A stretch of 64,000 bases of DNA from Paraburkholderia tuberum STM678 (GCF_902833905.1 NZ_CADFGP010000017.1:93361-157360); one strand, 5' to 3'; positions 9,248-21,062 are shown, numbered from the stretch's first letter. Notes: generated by a model not told the origin, from the letters alone. Program-made: numbers and translations.

Positions 9248-9897
9248 GCGCCCTCTCCGGCGGTGTGACCGGCAAAGAGCCATTGCGGCTCCGACGGCGT
9301 AAGCGTGACGCGCGAGCCGTCCAGAGCGAGACGCCCTTCGACGAACCAGCGCACCGCGCGTGGATAAATGATGTGCTCGGTGGCGAGCACGCGTGCGGCG
9401 AGCGTCTGTGCGGTATCGCCCGCCTCGACAGGCACCGCCGACTGCAAGACGATCGGCCCGTGATCCAGCTTTGATGTGACAAAATGCACCGACGCGCCGT
9501 GGAACCGCACGCCGGCGTCGAGCGCCTGCTGATGGGTCTTCAGACCAGGAAAGCTCGGCAGCAATGACGGGTGCACGTTCAGCATGCGCGCCGCGTAGTG
9601 GTCGACGAAGCGCTCGGTCAGCACGCGCATGAAGCCCGCGAGCACGACGAGGTCCGGCGCGATGGCGTCGATCTGCTCGGCGAGTGCCGCGTCGAAGCTG
9701 TCGCGATCCGGAAACTGGCGGTGGTCGACCACCGCCGTGGCGATGCCATGCGACGCCGCGAACGCGAGCCCCGCGGCATCGGGACGGTTAGCAATCACGG
9801 CGGCGACCCGCGCCGGCCAGCCCTCGCTCGCGCAGGCGCGCACGATGGCTTCCATGTTGCTACCCCGCCCGGAAATCAGGATGACGAGTTTTTTCAT
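9244..9897 (-). CDS. purN: phosphoribosylglycinamide formyltransferase
   Basis: GAR transformylase, 217 residues, the third step of purine synthesis, using 10-formyl-tetrahydrofolate. The start MKKLVILISGRGSNMEA carries the phosphate-binding loop. The catalytic Asn-His pair is in LNVHPSLLPSFPG and the catalytic Asp in SKLDHGPIVLQ. Its stop codon overlaps the start of the downstream methyltransferase (ATGA), so the two are co-translated. It is divergent from ribF across a short spacer. Confidence 0.96.
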   Translation of the reverse strand: MKKLVILISGRGSNMEAIVRACASEGWPARVAAVIANRPDAAGLAFAASHGIATAVVDHRQFPDRDSFDAALAEQIDAIAPDLVVLAGFMRVLTERFVDHYAARMLNVHPSLLPSFPGLKTHQQALDAGVRFHGASVHFVTSKLDHGPIVLQSAVPVEAGDTAQTLAARVLATEHIIYPRAVRWFVEGRLALDGSRVTLTPSEPQWLFAGHTAGEGA

Positions 9898-10035
9898 GCG
9901 CGGATTTTATCATTCGGCAATCGCCGGACCGCGACCGCGCAGCCGTCTGTTGCGCCAAGCGTTTATAATCGATTGTTTTGTGGCACCCCGCCCGCGCCCC
10001 TATTGCAATCGCAGCAACGCCTGCAACCCACTATC

Positions 10036-11031
10036 GTGATAGTCTTCCGCGGCCTTCCCAATGCCGAGAGCCGCGCGCCGTGCGCGCTGACCATCGGCAA
10101 CTTCGACGGTGTCCACCGCGGCCACCAGGCTCTGCTCGCCCACGTGCGCGCGGCCGCGAACGCGCGTGGCCTGCCCGTCTGCGTGATGACCTTCGAGCCG
10201 CACCCGCGCGAGTTCTTCAACCCGGCCGGCGCGCCGCCGCGCATCGCGATGCTGCGTGACAAGCTCGAGGCGCTGCGCACCAACGGGGTCGACCGGGTCG
10301 TCGTCGAGCACTTCAATCACACGTTCGCGAGCCAGTCGCCAGATGCGTTCGTCGAGCGGATCATCGTCAACGGCTTGCACGCGCGCTGGATCATGATCGG
10401 CGACGACTTCCGCTACGGCGCGAAGCGCGCCGGCGATTTCGCGTCGCTGCGCACGGCCGGCAAGCAGTACGGTTTCGAAGTCGAACAGATGGCGACGGTC
10501 GCCGATCCGTCGGGCGCGCGCATCTCGAGCTCGGGCGTGCGCGCGGCGCTGGTCGCGGGCGACCTCGACTCGGCGCGCGCAGCGCTCGGCCGCGACTATC
10601 TGATCAGCGGCCACGTCACCCATGGCATGAAGCTCGGCCGCGATCTCGGCTTTCCGACGCTCAATCTGCCGATCGCGCACAAGCGTCCGGCACTGGCCGG
10701 CATCTTCGTCGTACAGGTGCACGGCATCGCCGAGCAACCGCTGCCCGGCGTCGCGAGCCTCGGCCTGCGCCCCACCGTCGACGATTCCGGCCGTGTGCTG
10801 CTCGAAGTGCACCTGCTCGATTGGCACGGCGACGCGTATGGCAAACTCGTGCGCGTCGAATTTCTGAAGAAGCTGCGCGACGAGGAGAAGTTCGTCGATC
10901 TCGAAACGCTGACCGCCGCGATCGCGCGCGACGTCGCCAATGCCCGCGCATGGTTCGCTGCGGTCGGCGCCGGCACGCCGGGCAGCCGTTCCACCGGTTT
11001 CGCCACCTCGGCCACCGACCGAATTAGATAA
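10036..11031 (+). CDS. ribF: bifunctional riboflavin kinase/FAD synthetase
   Basis: RibF, 331 residues, makes FMN and then FAD from riboflavin. The N-terminal FAD synthetase domain has the nucleotidyltransferase motif TIGNFDGVHRGHQ and the ISSSGVR segment. The C-terminal riboflavin kinase domain has GRDLGFPTLNLPI and the LLDWHGDAYGKLVRVEFLKKLRDE block. The start is placed at the GTG at 10036 (MIVFRGLPNAE), where related proteins begin; the frame stays open upstream across the purN promoter region, but that part is not homologous. It heads the ribF-ileS-lspA-coaBC-dut direction. Confidence 0.93.
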   Translation: MIVFRGLPNAESRAPCALTIGNFDGVHRGHQALLAHVRAAANARGLPVCVMTFEPHPREFFNPAGAPPRIAMLRDKLEALRTNGVDRVVVEHFNHTFASQSPDAFVERIIVNGLHARWIMIGDDFRYGAKRAGDFASLRTAGKQYGFEVEQMATVADPSGARISSSGVRAALVAGDLDSARAALGRDYLISGHVTHGMKLGRDLGFPTLNLPIAHKRPALAGIFVVQVHGIAEQPLPGVASLGLRPTVDDSGRVLLEVHLLDWHGDAYGKLVRVEFLKKLRDEEKFVDLETLTAAIARDVANARAWFAAVGAGTPGSRSTGFATSATDRIR

Positions 11032-11199
11032 CCACCGCGGTTCGGGCCGGTGCGCCGCGCCGCACGAACCGTCGCCGCGCGCATCGAAGGGCGTCCGTGC
11101 TTCACGCGGAGCCGCCTGCCGGGCGCGTCCCACGCTCCTCGCGCAGCGCGCAATCCGCGCGCCGCTACGCATAGAAACGAATTCACCGCCACCCACATC

Positions 11200-14037
11200 A
11201 TGAGCAACAAGAAAGCTGATTCGAAACCGCAGTCCCGCTACCCGGTCAACCTGCTCGACACACCGTTCCCGATGCGCGGCGACCTGCCCAAGCGCGAGCC
11301 GCAGTGGGTCAAGGACTGGCAGGAACGCAAGGTGTACGACAAGATCCGCGCCGCCTCCAGGGGCCGCACGAAGTTCATCCTGCACGACGGCCCGCCGTAT
11401 GCGAACGGCGACATCCACCTCGGTCACGCGGTGAACAAAATCCTGAAGGACATGATCGTCAAGGCGCGCAATCTGGCGGGCTTCGACGCGGTCTACGTGC
11501 CGGGCTGGGACTGTCACGGCATGCCGATCGAAATCCAGATCGAAAAGCAGTTCGGCAAGTCGCTGCCGGCGGCCGAAGTGATGCAGAAGGCGCGCGCCTA
11601 CGCGACCGAGCAGATCGAGAAGCAGAAGGCGGGCTTCCGCCGTCTGGGCGTGCTCGGCGACTGGGACAATCCGTACAAGACGATGAACTTCGCGAATGAA
11701 GCCGGCGAAATCCGCGCGCTCGCGAAGATCATGGAAAAGGGCTACGTATTCCGCGGCCTGAAGCCGGTCAACTGGTGTTTCGACTGCGGCTCGGCCCTCG
11801 CCGAAGCGGAAGTCGAGTACAAGGACAAGACCGATCCGACCATCGACGTGCTGTTCAGCTTCGCCGAACCAGAGAAGACCGCGCAGGCGTTCGGACTCGC
11901 CGCGCTGCCGCGCAACGAAGGCGGCATCGTGATCTGGACCACCACGCCGTGGACCATCCCCGCCAACCAGGCGCTGAACCTGCATCCGGAACTCGTCTAC
12001 GCGCTCGTCGACACGCCGCGCGGCCTGCTGATCCTCGCTGAGGAACGCGTCGAGGCGTGCCTGAAGCTGTACGGCCTCGAAGGCACGGTCGTCGCGACGA
12101 CGCCGGGCGAAAAGCTCGTGAACCTGCGCTTCAACCACCCGCTCGCGTCCGCGCATCCGGGCTACAAGCGCACCGCGCCGATCTACCTCGGCGACTACGT
12201 GACGACCGAAACCGGCACCGGCATCGTGCACTCGTCGCCGGCGTACGGCGTGGAAGACTTCGTGTCGTGCAAGGCGCACGGCATGGCCGACTCGGACATC
12301 ATCAACCCGGTGATGGGCGACGGCTGCTACATCGAATCGCTCGCGCTGTTCGGCGGCCTGTCGATCTGGGCTGCCAATCCGCAGATCGTCGAGGCGCTGC
12401 AAGGCGCCGGCTCGCTGCTGCGCACCGAGAAGTACACGCACAGCTACATGCACTGCTGGCGCCACAAGACGCCGATCATCTACCGCGCCACTTCGCAGTG
12501 GTTCGCCGGCATGGACGTGAAGCCGAACGACGGCGACAGGACGCTGCGCGAGACCGCACTCGAAGGCATCGAGAACACGGCGTTCTATCCGTCGTGGGGC
12601 AAGCAGCGCCTCTTCAGCATGATCGAGAACCGCCCGGACTGGACGCTGTCGCGGCAGCGCCAGTGGGGCGTGCCGATGGCGTTCTTCGTGCACAAGGAAA
12701 CCGGCGAGCTGCATCCGCGCACGCTGGAGTTGCTCGAACAGGTCGCGCAGCGCATCGAGAAGGAAGGCATCGAGGCATGGCAGACGGTCGATCCGCGAGA
12801 GCTGATCGGCGAGGACGCCAACCTGTACGAAAAGAACCGCGACACGCTCGACGTGTGGTTCGATTCAGGCACCACGCACTGGCACGTGCTGCGCGGCTCG
12901 CACAAGGACGAGCTGCAGTTTCCGGCCGACCTGTACCTCGAAGGCTCGGACCAGCATCGCGGCTGGTTCCATTCGTCGCTGTTGACCGCGTCGATGCTCG
13001 ACGGCCGCCCGCCCTACAACGCGCTGCTCACGCACGGCTTCACCGTCGACGGCGAAGGCCGCAAGATGAGCAAGTCGCTCGGCAACGGCATCGATCCGCA
13101 TGAAGTCGCAAACCGCCTCGGCGCGGAAATCATCCGCCTGTGGATCGCGTCGACCGACTACTCGGGCGAGCTCGCGATCTCCGAGGAAATCCTGAAGCGC
13201 GTGACGGAAGGCTATCGCCGCATCCGCAATACGCTGCGCTTCCTGCTCGCGAACCTGTCGGACTTCGACTTCGCGCAGCACGCGCGTCCGGTCGAAGACT
13301 GGCTCGAAATCGACCGTTACGCGGTGACGCTGTCGGCGAATCTGCAGAACGACATCCTCGCGCACTACGAGAAGTACGAGTTCCACCCGGTCGTCGCCAA
13401 GTTGCAGACGTTCTGCTCGGAAGACCTGGGCGGCTTCTACCTCGACGTGCTGAAGGACCGCCTCTACACGAGCGCGGCGGATTCGGTCGCCCGCCGCTCG
13501 GCGCAGACCGCGCTCTACCACATCGCGCACGGGCTGCTGCGCGTGATGGCGCCGTTCCTGTCGTTCACCGCGGAAGAAGCGTGGAAGGTGTTCCAGCCCA
13601 ATAGCGAAACGATCTTCACCGAGACGTACCACGCGTACCCGGCCGTGCCGGACGCGGGCGCGCTGCTCGACAAGTGGACGCTGCTGCGCGCGGTGCGCGG
13701 CGACGTGACCAAGGCGCTCGAAGAGGCGCGGGTCGCGGACCTGATCGGCTCGTCGCTGCAGGCGGAAGTCGAAATCCGCGCGAGCGGCGCGCGTTACGAC
13801 GCACTCGCGAGCCTCGGCGACGACCTGAAGTTCGTGCTGATCACGTCGGCGGCGAACGTCGTCAAGGTCGACAGCGAAGCCGATGAAGGCGTCGAAGTGA
13901 TCGCGTCGAAGTACCTGAAGTGCGAGCGCTGCTGGCACTATCGCGCGGACGTCGGCGCGAACGCCGAGCATCCGTCGCTGTGCGGCCGCTGCTTCAGCAA
14001 CCTGTTCGGCAGTGGCGAATCGAGGAGCGCGGCATAA
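11200..14037 (+). CDS. ileS: isoleucyl-tRNA synthetase
   Basis: Class I isoleucine-tRNA ligase, 945 residues. The ATP-site HIGH variant is in NGDIHLGHAVNKILKD and the KMSKS loop is near residue 621. An editing domain lies between them, and the tRNA-binding C-terminus ends in a zinc knuckle (CERCW near 908 and CGRCF near 933). The start is the ATG at 11200 (MSNKKADSKPQSRYPVN), although the frame is open back to 11050. No clear Shine-Dalgarno sequence precedes it. The stop overlaps the lspA start by one base, so lspA is translationally coupled. The 168-base gap to ribF holds no gene. Confidence 0.98.
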   Translation: MSNKKADSKPQSRYPVNLLDTPFPMRGDLPKREPQWVKDWQERKVYDKIRAASRGRTKFILHDGPPYANGDIHLGHAVNKILKDMIVKARNLAGFDAVYVPGWDCHGMPIEIQIEKQFGKSLPAAEVMQKARAYATEQIEKQKAGFRRLGVLGDWDNPYKTMNFANEAGEIRALAKIMEKGYVFRGLKPVNWCFDCGSALAEAEVEYKDKTDPTIDVLFSFAEPEKTAQAFGLAALPRNEGGIVIWTTTPWTIPANQALNLHPELVYALVDTPRGLLILAEERVEACLKLYGLEGTVVATTPGEKLVNLRFNHPLASAHPGYKRTAPIYLGDYVTTETGTGIVHSSPAYGVEDFVSCKAHGMADSDIINPVMGDGCYIESLALFGGLSIWAANPQIVEALQGAGSLLRTEKYTHSYMHCWRHKTPIIYRATSQWFAGMDVKPNDGDRTLRETALEGIENTAFYPSWGKQRLFSMIENRPDWTLSRQRQWGVPMAFFVHKETGELHPRTLELLEQVAQRIEKEGIEAWQTVDPRELIGEDANLYEKNRDTLDVWFDSGTTHWHVLRGSHKDELQFPADLYLEGSDQHRGWFHSSLLTASMLDGRPPYNALLTHGFTVDGEGRKMSKSLGNGIDPHEVANRLGAEIIRLWIASTDYSGELAISEEILKRVTEGYRRIRNTLRFLLANLSDFDFAQHARPVEDWLEIDRYAVTLSANLQNDILAHYEKYEFHPVVAKLQTFCSEDLGGFYLDVLKDRLYTSAADSVARRSAQTALYHIAHGLLRVMAPFLSFTAEEAWKVFQPNSETIFTETYHAYPAVPDAGALLDKWTLLRAVRGDVTKALEEARVADLIGSSLQAEVEIRASGARYDALASLGDDLKFVLITSAANVVKVDSEADEGVEVIASKYLKCERCWHYRADVGANAEHPSLCGRCFSNLFGSGESRSAA

Positions 14038-14543
14038 TGGCGAGAACCATGTCGAAAACGCGCACCGGAAGCAGTTCGCTCGCACCCTGGCTCGGCATCG
14101 CGCTGATCGTCATCCTGTTCGACCAGCTGACGAAAATCGCCGTGCGCAAGGTGTTCGCCTACGGTGTGCCGCACGAGGTCACGCCGTTCTTCAACCTGAT
14201 TCTCGTGTTCAACCGCGGCGCCGCGTTCAGCTTCCTCGCGATGGCGGGCGGCTGGCAGCGCTGGGCATTCACCGCGCTCGGCGTGGTCGCGGCGCTCGTG
14301 ATCTGCTATCTGCTCAAGCGGCATAGCGGGCAGAAAATGTTCTGCACGGCGCTCGCGCTGATTCTCGGCGGCGCGCTCGGCAATGTGATCGACCGGCTCG
14401 CGTACGGCCACGTGATCGACTTCCTCGATTTCCACGTGGGCGGCTGGCACTGGCCGGCGTTCAATCTCGCCGACAGCGCGATCACGATCGGCGCGATCCT
14501 GCTCGTGATCGACGAGCTGCGGCGGGTACGCGGCACACGCTAA
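14037..14543 (+). CDS. lspA: lipoprotein signal peptidase (signal peptidase II)
   Basis: Inner-membrane aspartic protease of 168 residues that removes signal peptides from prolipoproteins. Four hydrophobic helices are visible, together with the family motifs FDQLTK, FNRGAAFSFLA, GALGNVIDRL and FNLADSAI. The catalytic aspartates are the ones in NVIDR and NLADS. The ATG overlaps the ileS stop (TAATG) and has GAGGAG 11 bases upstream. ileS-lspA is a conserved pair in proteobacteria. Confidence 0.97.
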   Translation: MARTMSKTRTGSSSLAPWLGIALIVILFDQLTKIAVRKVFAYGVPHEVTPFFNLILVFNRGAAFSFLAMAGGWQRWAFTALGVVAALVICYLLKRHSGQKMFCTALALILGGALGNVIDRLAYGHVIDFLDFHVGGWHWPAFNLADSAITIGAILLVIDELRRVRGTR

Positions 14544-14554
14544 CGTCGCCGACG

Positions 14555-14589
14555 TGAGGCACGGTCGCGGCTGCGCGAGCCGTGCCTCA
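14555..14589. other. hairpin between lspA and coaBC
   Basis: A perfect 10-base inverted repeat (TGAGGCACGG at 14555-14564 and CCGTGCCTCA at 14580-14589) with a 15-base loop. There is no T tract, so it may be a weak or rho-assisted terminator or a processing site. Confidence 0.4.
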
Positions 14590-14667
14590 GGTCCGGTTTG
14601 AAGCGCGCGGCGACGACGGGCAACGCCCTCGCGCCGCCGCGCGATCACGCTTTGTCGGAGGCTTTTG

Positions 14668-15885
14668 TTGGCAACCGCAGAACTCGCAGGCAAACACCTC
14701 GTCCTCGGCATGACGGGCGGCATCGCCTGCTACAAGATCGCCGAACTCACGCGTCTGCTGACCAAGGCAGGCGCGACCGTGCAGGTCGTCATGACCGAAG
14801 CGGCCACCCAGTTCATCACCCCCGTCACGATGCAGGCGCTGTCGGGGCGGCCGGTCTTCACGAGCCAGTGGGACGGTCGCGTGCCGAACAACATGGCGCA
14901 CATCGATCTATCGCGCGAAGCCGACGCGATCGTGATCGCGCCGGCGTCGACCGACTTCCTCGCCAAGCTCGCGCACGGCATGGCCGACGATCTGCTGTCG
15001 ACGCTGTGCATCGCACGCGACTGCCCGCTGCTCGTCGTGCCGGCGATGAACCGGCAGATGTGGCAGAACCCGGCCACGCAACGCAACGTCGCGCAACTGC
15101 GCGCGGACGGCGTCGAGGTGCTCGGCCCCGATTCGGGCCCGCAGGCCTGCGGCGAAATCGGCGATGGGCGCATGCTCGAAGCGGCCGCGACCTACGAGGC
15201 GGTCGCGTCGTTCTTCGCGCCGAAAATCCTGTCCGGCCGGCGCGTGCTGCTGACCGCCGGGCCGACCTTCGAACCGCTCGACCCGGTGCGCGGCATCACC
15301 AATCGTTCGAGCGGCAAGATGGGCTTCGCGCTCGCGCGCGCCGCGCAGCAGGCCGGCGCCGACGTGCATCTGGTGGCCGGTCCGGTCGCGCTGGACACGC
15401 CGTGGGGCGTCTTGCGCGAGGACGTGCAGACCGCGCAGCAGATGCACGACGCGGTGATGCGCGCGGTCGCGGAGGCGGACATTTTCATCGGCGTCGCGGC
15501 GGTGGCCGACTGGCGCGTCGACCACGTCAGCGGTCAGAAGATCAAGAAGACCGCCGAGCACGCGCTGCCGAGCTTTTCATTCGTCGAGAATCCAGACATC
15601 CTCGCCGCGGTCGCCGGGCTGCCGAAGCCGCCGTTCGCGGTCGGCTTCGCCGCCGAAAGCGACAACCTCGAAGTCCACGGCGAGGAAAAGCGCGCGCGCA
15701 AGAACGTGCCGCTGCTGATCGGCAATCTGGGGCCGCAAACGTTCGGGCTCGACGACAACGAAGTGATTCTGTTCGAAGCAGGCCGCGCGACGAAGCTGCC
15801 ACGCGCCGACAAGCAGACGCTGGCGCGCGCGCTGATCGCGGAAATCGCGAAGCGAGTGCCGCCCGGCATCAGTCCGGTTGGCTGA
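14668..15885 (+). CDS. coaBC: bifunctional phosphopantothenoylcysteine decarboxylase/phosphopantothenate-cysteine ligase
   Basis: CoaBC (Dfp), 405 residues, carries out two steps of coenzyme A synthesis. The N-terminal flavin decarboxylase domain shows GMTGGIACYK, the catalytic-His segment MAHIDLSREAD and the PAMNRQMWQNPA block. The C-terminal CTP-dependent ligase shows TAGPTFEPLDPVRGITNRSSGKMG and the KIKK segment. The start is a rare TTG; of two tandem TTG codons the second (14668) is preferred because GGAG at 14657-14660 lies seven bases upstream. It lies in line with ileS-lspA. Confidence 0.95.
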   Translation: MATAELAGKHLVLGMTGGIACYKIAELTRLLTKAGATVQVVMTEAATQFITPVTMQALSGRPVFTSQWDGRVPNNMAHIDLSREADAIVIAPASTDFLAKLAHGMADDLLSTLCIARDCPLLVVPAMNRQMWQNPATQRNVAQLRADGVEVLGPDSGPQACGEIGDGRMLEAAATYEAVASFFAPKILSGRRVLLTAGPTFEPLDPVRGITNRSSGKMGFALARAAQQAGADVHLVAGPVALDTPWGVLREDVQTAQQMHDAVMRAVAEADIFIGVAAVADWRVDHVSGQKIKKTAEHALPSFSFVENPDILAAVAGLPKPPFAVGFAAESDNLEVHGEEKRARKNVPLLIGNLGPQTFGLDDNEVILFEAGRATKLPRADKQTLARALIAEIAKRVPPGISPVG

Positions 15886-15966
15886 ACGAGCGAGCGGCAG
15901 TGGGCCCGTGTGGCCCTGCCATCTTTGCCCGGTTAGCCGACCGGAATCACCTGGAGCACTACTGCC

Positions 15967-16983
15967 ATGACGCTACTCTCCGTGCTCGATCAAACACCGG
16001 TGATCGCCGGCCATTCGGTGGCGGACGCGATCGCCGCGACCGTCGAACTCGCGCAACTCGCCGACGACCTCGGCTACACGCGCTACTGGTGCGCCGAGCA
16101 CCACGGCCTGCGCGGCGTGTCGAATCCCTGCCCTGAAGTGATGCTGGCGCGCCTCGGCAGCGTGACCAAACGCATTCGCATCGGCTCGGGCGGCATCATG
16201 CTGCCGTACTACAGCCCGTTCAAGGTCGCCGAGCAGTTCATGATGCTCGAGGCGCTGTTTCCGAATCGCGTCGATCTCGGCGTCGGACGCGCGCCGGGCG
16301 GCGACATGCGCACCGCGCAGGCGGTCGCCGCCGGCGCTTACAATCGCGGCGAGCATTTTCCGCAGCAGGTTGCCGAGCTGCTCGGCCTCATGCACGGCGC
16401 GCTGCCCGACGATCATCTCGCGCAGGGCGTGCTGCTGCAGCCGCAGATCGATACGCGCCCGCAGCTGTGGATGCTAGGCTCGAGCGACTTCGGCGGTTTG
16501 CTCGCGGCGCAGCTCGGCATCCGCTTTTCGTTCGCGCATTTCATCAACGCGCATTTCGGCAAACAGGTCGCGCTGGCGTATCGCGAGCGCTTCCAGCCTG
16601 GCAAAGACGCGTCGCGGCCGTATCTGGCGGCCGCGGTCTTCGTGATCTGCGCGGATACCGAGCAGGAAGCCGCGGACCTCGAAAAAGCCGTCGATCTGCG
16701 TCGCGTGCAGATGGCGTATGGTCTGAACGAACCGATACCCTCGATCGAGCAAGGCATCGCGCAGGAATATGGCGAGCGCGAACAGCTCGTGATCGACCGC
16801 GAAAAGCCGCGCAGCATCATCGGCACGCCTGAGCGCGTGACCGAACGGCTCACGGATTTACAGCAGCAGTTCCAGGCCGACGAGCTGATGGTGCTGACCG
16901 TCGCCGGCAGCTATCGTGCGCGCTTGCGCTCCTACGAACTGCTCGCCGACGCATTTCAGCTCGGCTCGAACCAGGCGGCTTGA
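15967..16983 (+). CDS. LLM-class flavin-dependent oxidoreductase
   Basis: Luciferase-like monooxygenase family protein, 338 residues, of the short-chain single-component type (similar to E. coli YhbW). The N-terminal LSVLDQTPV, the YWCAEHHG segment, GSGGIMLPYYSPFKVAEQF and VDLGVGRAPGGD are characteristic of the TIM-barrel fold that binds FMNH2. The substrate is unknown. GGAG lies 11 bases upstream of the ATG. It sits between coaBC and dut, in the same direction; no link to coenzyme A or nucleotide metabolism is implied by its sequence. Confidence 0.88.
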   Translation: MTLLSVLDQTPVIAGHSVADAIAATVELAQLADDLGYTRYWCAEHHGLRGVSNPCPEVMLARLGSVTKRIRIGSGGIMLPYYSPFKVAEQFMMLEALFPNRVDLGVGRAPGGDMRTAQAVAAGAYNRGEHFPQQVAELLGLMHGALPDDHLAQGVLLQPQIDTRPQLWMLGSSDFGGLLAAQLGIRFSFAHFINAHFGKQVALAYRERFQPGKDASRPYLAAAVFVICADTEQEAADLEKAVDLRRVQMAYGLNEPIPSIEQGIAQEYGEREQLVIDREKPRSIIGTPERVTERLTDLQQQFQADELMVLTVAGSYRARLRSYELLADAFQLGSNQAA

Positions 16984-17049
16984 TCGCAAAGGCGTTGCCA
17001 GTCAGCCGCGTGCCCCTTCACCAATCTCACCCCCAACTATCGAACCTGA

Positions 17050-17496
17050 ATGAAACTCGACCTGAAGATTCTCGATCAGCGCATGCGCGAACAGCTCCCC
17101 GCTTACGCGACGACCGGTAGCGCCGGCCTCGATCTGCGCGCCTGCCTCGACGAACCGCTGACGCTGAAACCCGGCGAAACCGCGCTGGTGCCGACCGGAC
17201 TCGCGATCCACGTCGGCGACCCCGGTTATGCGGCGTTGATTCTGCCGCGCTCGGGTCTCGGCCATAAGCATGGGATCGTGCTCGGCAATCTGGTCGGCCT
17301 GATCGATTCCGATTACCAGGGCCAACTGATGATCTCGACGTGGAATCGCGGCGAGACGACATTCGTGCTGAATCCGATGGAACGCCTCGCTCAACTGGTG
17401 ATCGTACCCGTCGTGCAGGCCGGGTTCAATATCGTCGATGACTTCGAGGAAAGCGTGCGCGGCGCGGGCGGGTTTGGTAGCACCGGCAAGCATTGA
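17050..17496 (+). CDS. dut: deoxyuridine 5'-triphosphate nucleotidohydrolase
   Basis: dUTPase, 148 residues, hydrolyses dUTP to dUMP, keeping uracil out of DNA and feeding thymidylate synthesis. All five trimeric-dUTPase motifs are present in order: TTGSAGLDLRA, PRSGLG, GLIDSDYQGQL, MERLAQLVI and the C-terminal RGAGGFGSTG arm that closes the active site. No strong ribosome binding site is seen. In this family of genomes dut usually follows coaBC. Confidence 0.97.
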   Translation: MKLDLKILDQRMREQLPAYATTGSAGLDLRACLDEPLTLKPGETALVPTGLAIHVGDPGYAALILPRSGLGHKHGIVLGNLVGLIDSDYQGQLMISTWNRGETTFVLNPMERLAQLVIVPVVQAGFNIVDDFEESVRGAGGFGSTGKH

Positions 17497-17555
17497 TCGA
17501 ATGCTGCGACGCGGCGGCTGGCGCCTTCAGCGAGCGCCGTGAGAAAAAACCAGAG

Positions 17556-17590
17556 CATAAAAAACGGCGCAGGATAAAACCCGCGCCGTT
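17556..17590 (-). terminator. clpA terminator
   Basis: AACGGCGC and GCGCCGTT arms (17563-17570, 17583-17590) with a T run on the minus-strand side. It lies 50 bases after the clpA stop and also faces the convergent dut gene. Confidence 0.75.
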
Positions 17591-17638
17591 CTGCCTTTGG
17601 TGTCCGGCCAGCTCAACGCAACGTCGGCCTAAGTGACA

Positions 17639-19932
<2,294 letters not shown>

Positions 19933-19936
<4 letters not shown>

Positions 19937-20247
19937 GCTTCCTCCATCACACACTGCAGCGGATGCCCGGCCTGCCGTGCGTGGGTAACGACTTGCTCGA
20001 CTTTGGTCGACGCGATGTCCCGCGTATAGACCCCACAAACTCCCCTGCCCTCGCGATGCACCTTCAACATGACCTGCGTTGCGGTTTCACGATCCTTATT
20101 GAAATATTCCTGCACGATCATCACGACAAATTCCATCGGCGTGAAGTCGTCATTCAGCAGCACCACCTTGTACATGGATGGCGGCTTGAGTTTCTGCTCC
20201 TGCCGCTCCAGTACGGTGCCGTCCTGCTTGTCCGGGATAATCGCCAT
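19933..20247 (-). CDS. clpS: ATP-dependent Clp protease adaptor protein ClpS
   Basis: N-end-rule adaptor of 104 residues that delivers proteins with bulky N-terminal residues to ClpA. The flexible N-terminus precedes the core PPSMYKVVLLNDDFTPMEFV (with the conserved Asn-Asp-Asp pocket), VMLKVHREGRGVCGVYTRDIA and the C-terminal PLQCVMEE. Its stop overlaps the clpA start by four bases. Confidence 0.97.
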
Positions 20248-20634
20248 ACACCCATTCTAAACAACTAGGACAGGCCCGCAATCCTGTCAGAACCCGGCCG
20301 CCCGGCCGATGAGCCCGTTCGCTGCCACCCGGCGGTCACGACGCTGTCATGTTCGGCCTGGCTGCGCGTTTTCGACGGGCCGATTGCGGTGCCGGCCCCG
20401 ATCCTCTCATGCGCGGCGCGTGCTGCACCGCGGTCGGATCGAGTATCGCACAACCTGCCGGTACTGGCTGCGAGCGCTCGCCGCGCTGGGCGTCGGCGCC
20501 GCGGGCACAGTCAGCATGTGAGTGGATTATGCGACTTTTCAAGCCACGCCGCTTGCGCCACCGCACATACGGAAGCGGTAAAAACCCTGGAAAGCGGCCT
20601 GTTTGCAACGCGACAACGACGTCTCAAAATTTTC
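20248..20634. other. spacer between clpS and the cspA promoter
   Basis: A 387-base stretch between divergent clpS and cspA. The short open frames here lack ribosome binding sites and family features. It presumably holds the clpS promoter; I see no RNA gene. Confidence 0.4.
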
Positions 20635-20663
20635 TTGACACTCGAATAAAGAGCCCCAACAAT
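20635..20663 (+). promoter_or_regulatory. cspA promoter with long leader
   Basis: TTGACA at 20635-20640 and AACAAT at 20658-20663, spaced 17 bases. It would start transcription near 20670 and leave a leader of about 130 bases before the cold-shock gene, similar in length to the structured leaders of cspA-type mRNAs. Confidence 0.5.
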
Positions 20664-20801
20664 CAAGCTGGCACTTTTTTCACCAAGCCATAATCTCGAA
20701 AAAATGCCGATGGTGAGCTTGTGAGGAGGGAACGACTGCCTCGCGTGGTCGTGGCTTTTCGAGGGCTCGTGGTAGTGACATGAGTTACAGGGGAAGTTGG
20801 A

Positions 20802-21008
20802 ATGGCAACTGGTACGGTCAAATGGTTTAACGACGCAAAGGGTTTCGGATTCATCACGCCTGACGAGGGCGGCGAGGATCTGTTTGCACACTTCTCGGCC
20901 ATCCAGATGAATGGCTTCAAGACGCTGAAGGAAGGCCAGAAGGTCACCTTCGAAGTCGTGCAAGGCCCGAAAGGCAAGCAGGCATCGAACATTCAGGCGC
21001 CAGCCTGA
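20802..21008 (+). CDS. CspA-family cold-shock protein
   Basis: Single cold-shock domain protein of 68 residues. The RNA-binding motifs RNP1 (KGFGFI) and RNP2 (DLFAHFSAI) are intact, with the start MATGTVKWFNDAKGFGFITP. It binds single-stranded RNA/DNA and is thought to melt mRNA secondary structure. GGGGAAG and GGA lie just upstream of the ATG. A strong terminator follows. Several paralogues are usual in these genomes, so no specific gene letter is given. Confidence 0.96.
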   Translation: MATGTVKWFNDAKGFGFITPDEGGEDLFAHFSAIQMNGFKTLKEGQKVTFEVVQGPKGKQASNIQAPA

Positions 21009-21033
21009 AACGTTTCGATACCCGTCCTTTTTG

Positions 21034-21062
21034 AAACCCGGCTCCGCGCCGGGTTTCTTTTT
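21034..21062 (+). terminator. cold-shock gene terminator
   Basis: AAACCCGGC and GCCGGGTTT arms around TCCGC, followed by CTTTTTT. Confidence 0.9.

Noticed and set aside
10000..12714. Very long minus-strand frame opposite ribF and ileS
   Set aside because: It mirrors the codons of ribF/ileS, has no ribosome binding site and is rich in Arg/Val/His, as antisense frames are in GC-rich genes.
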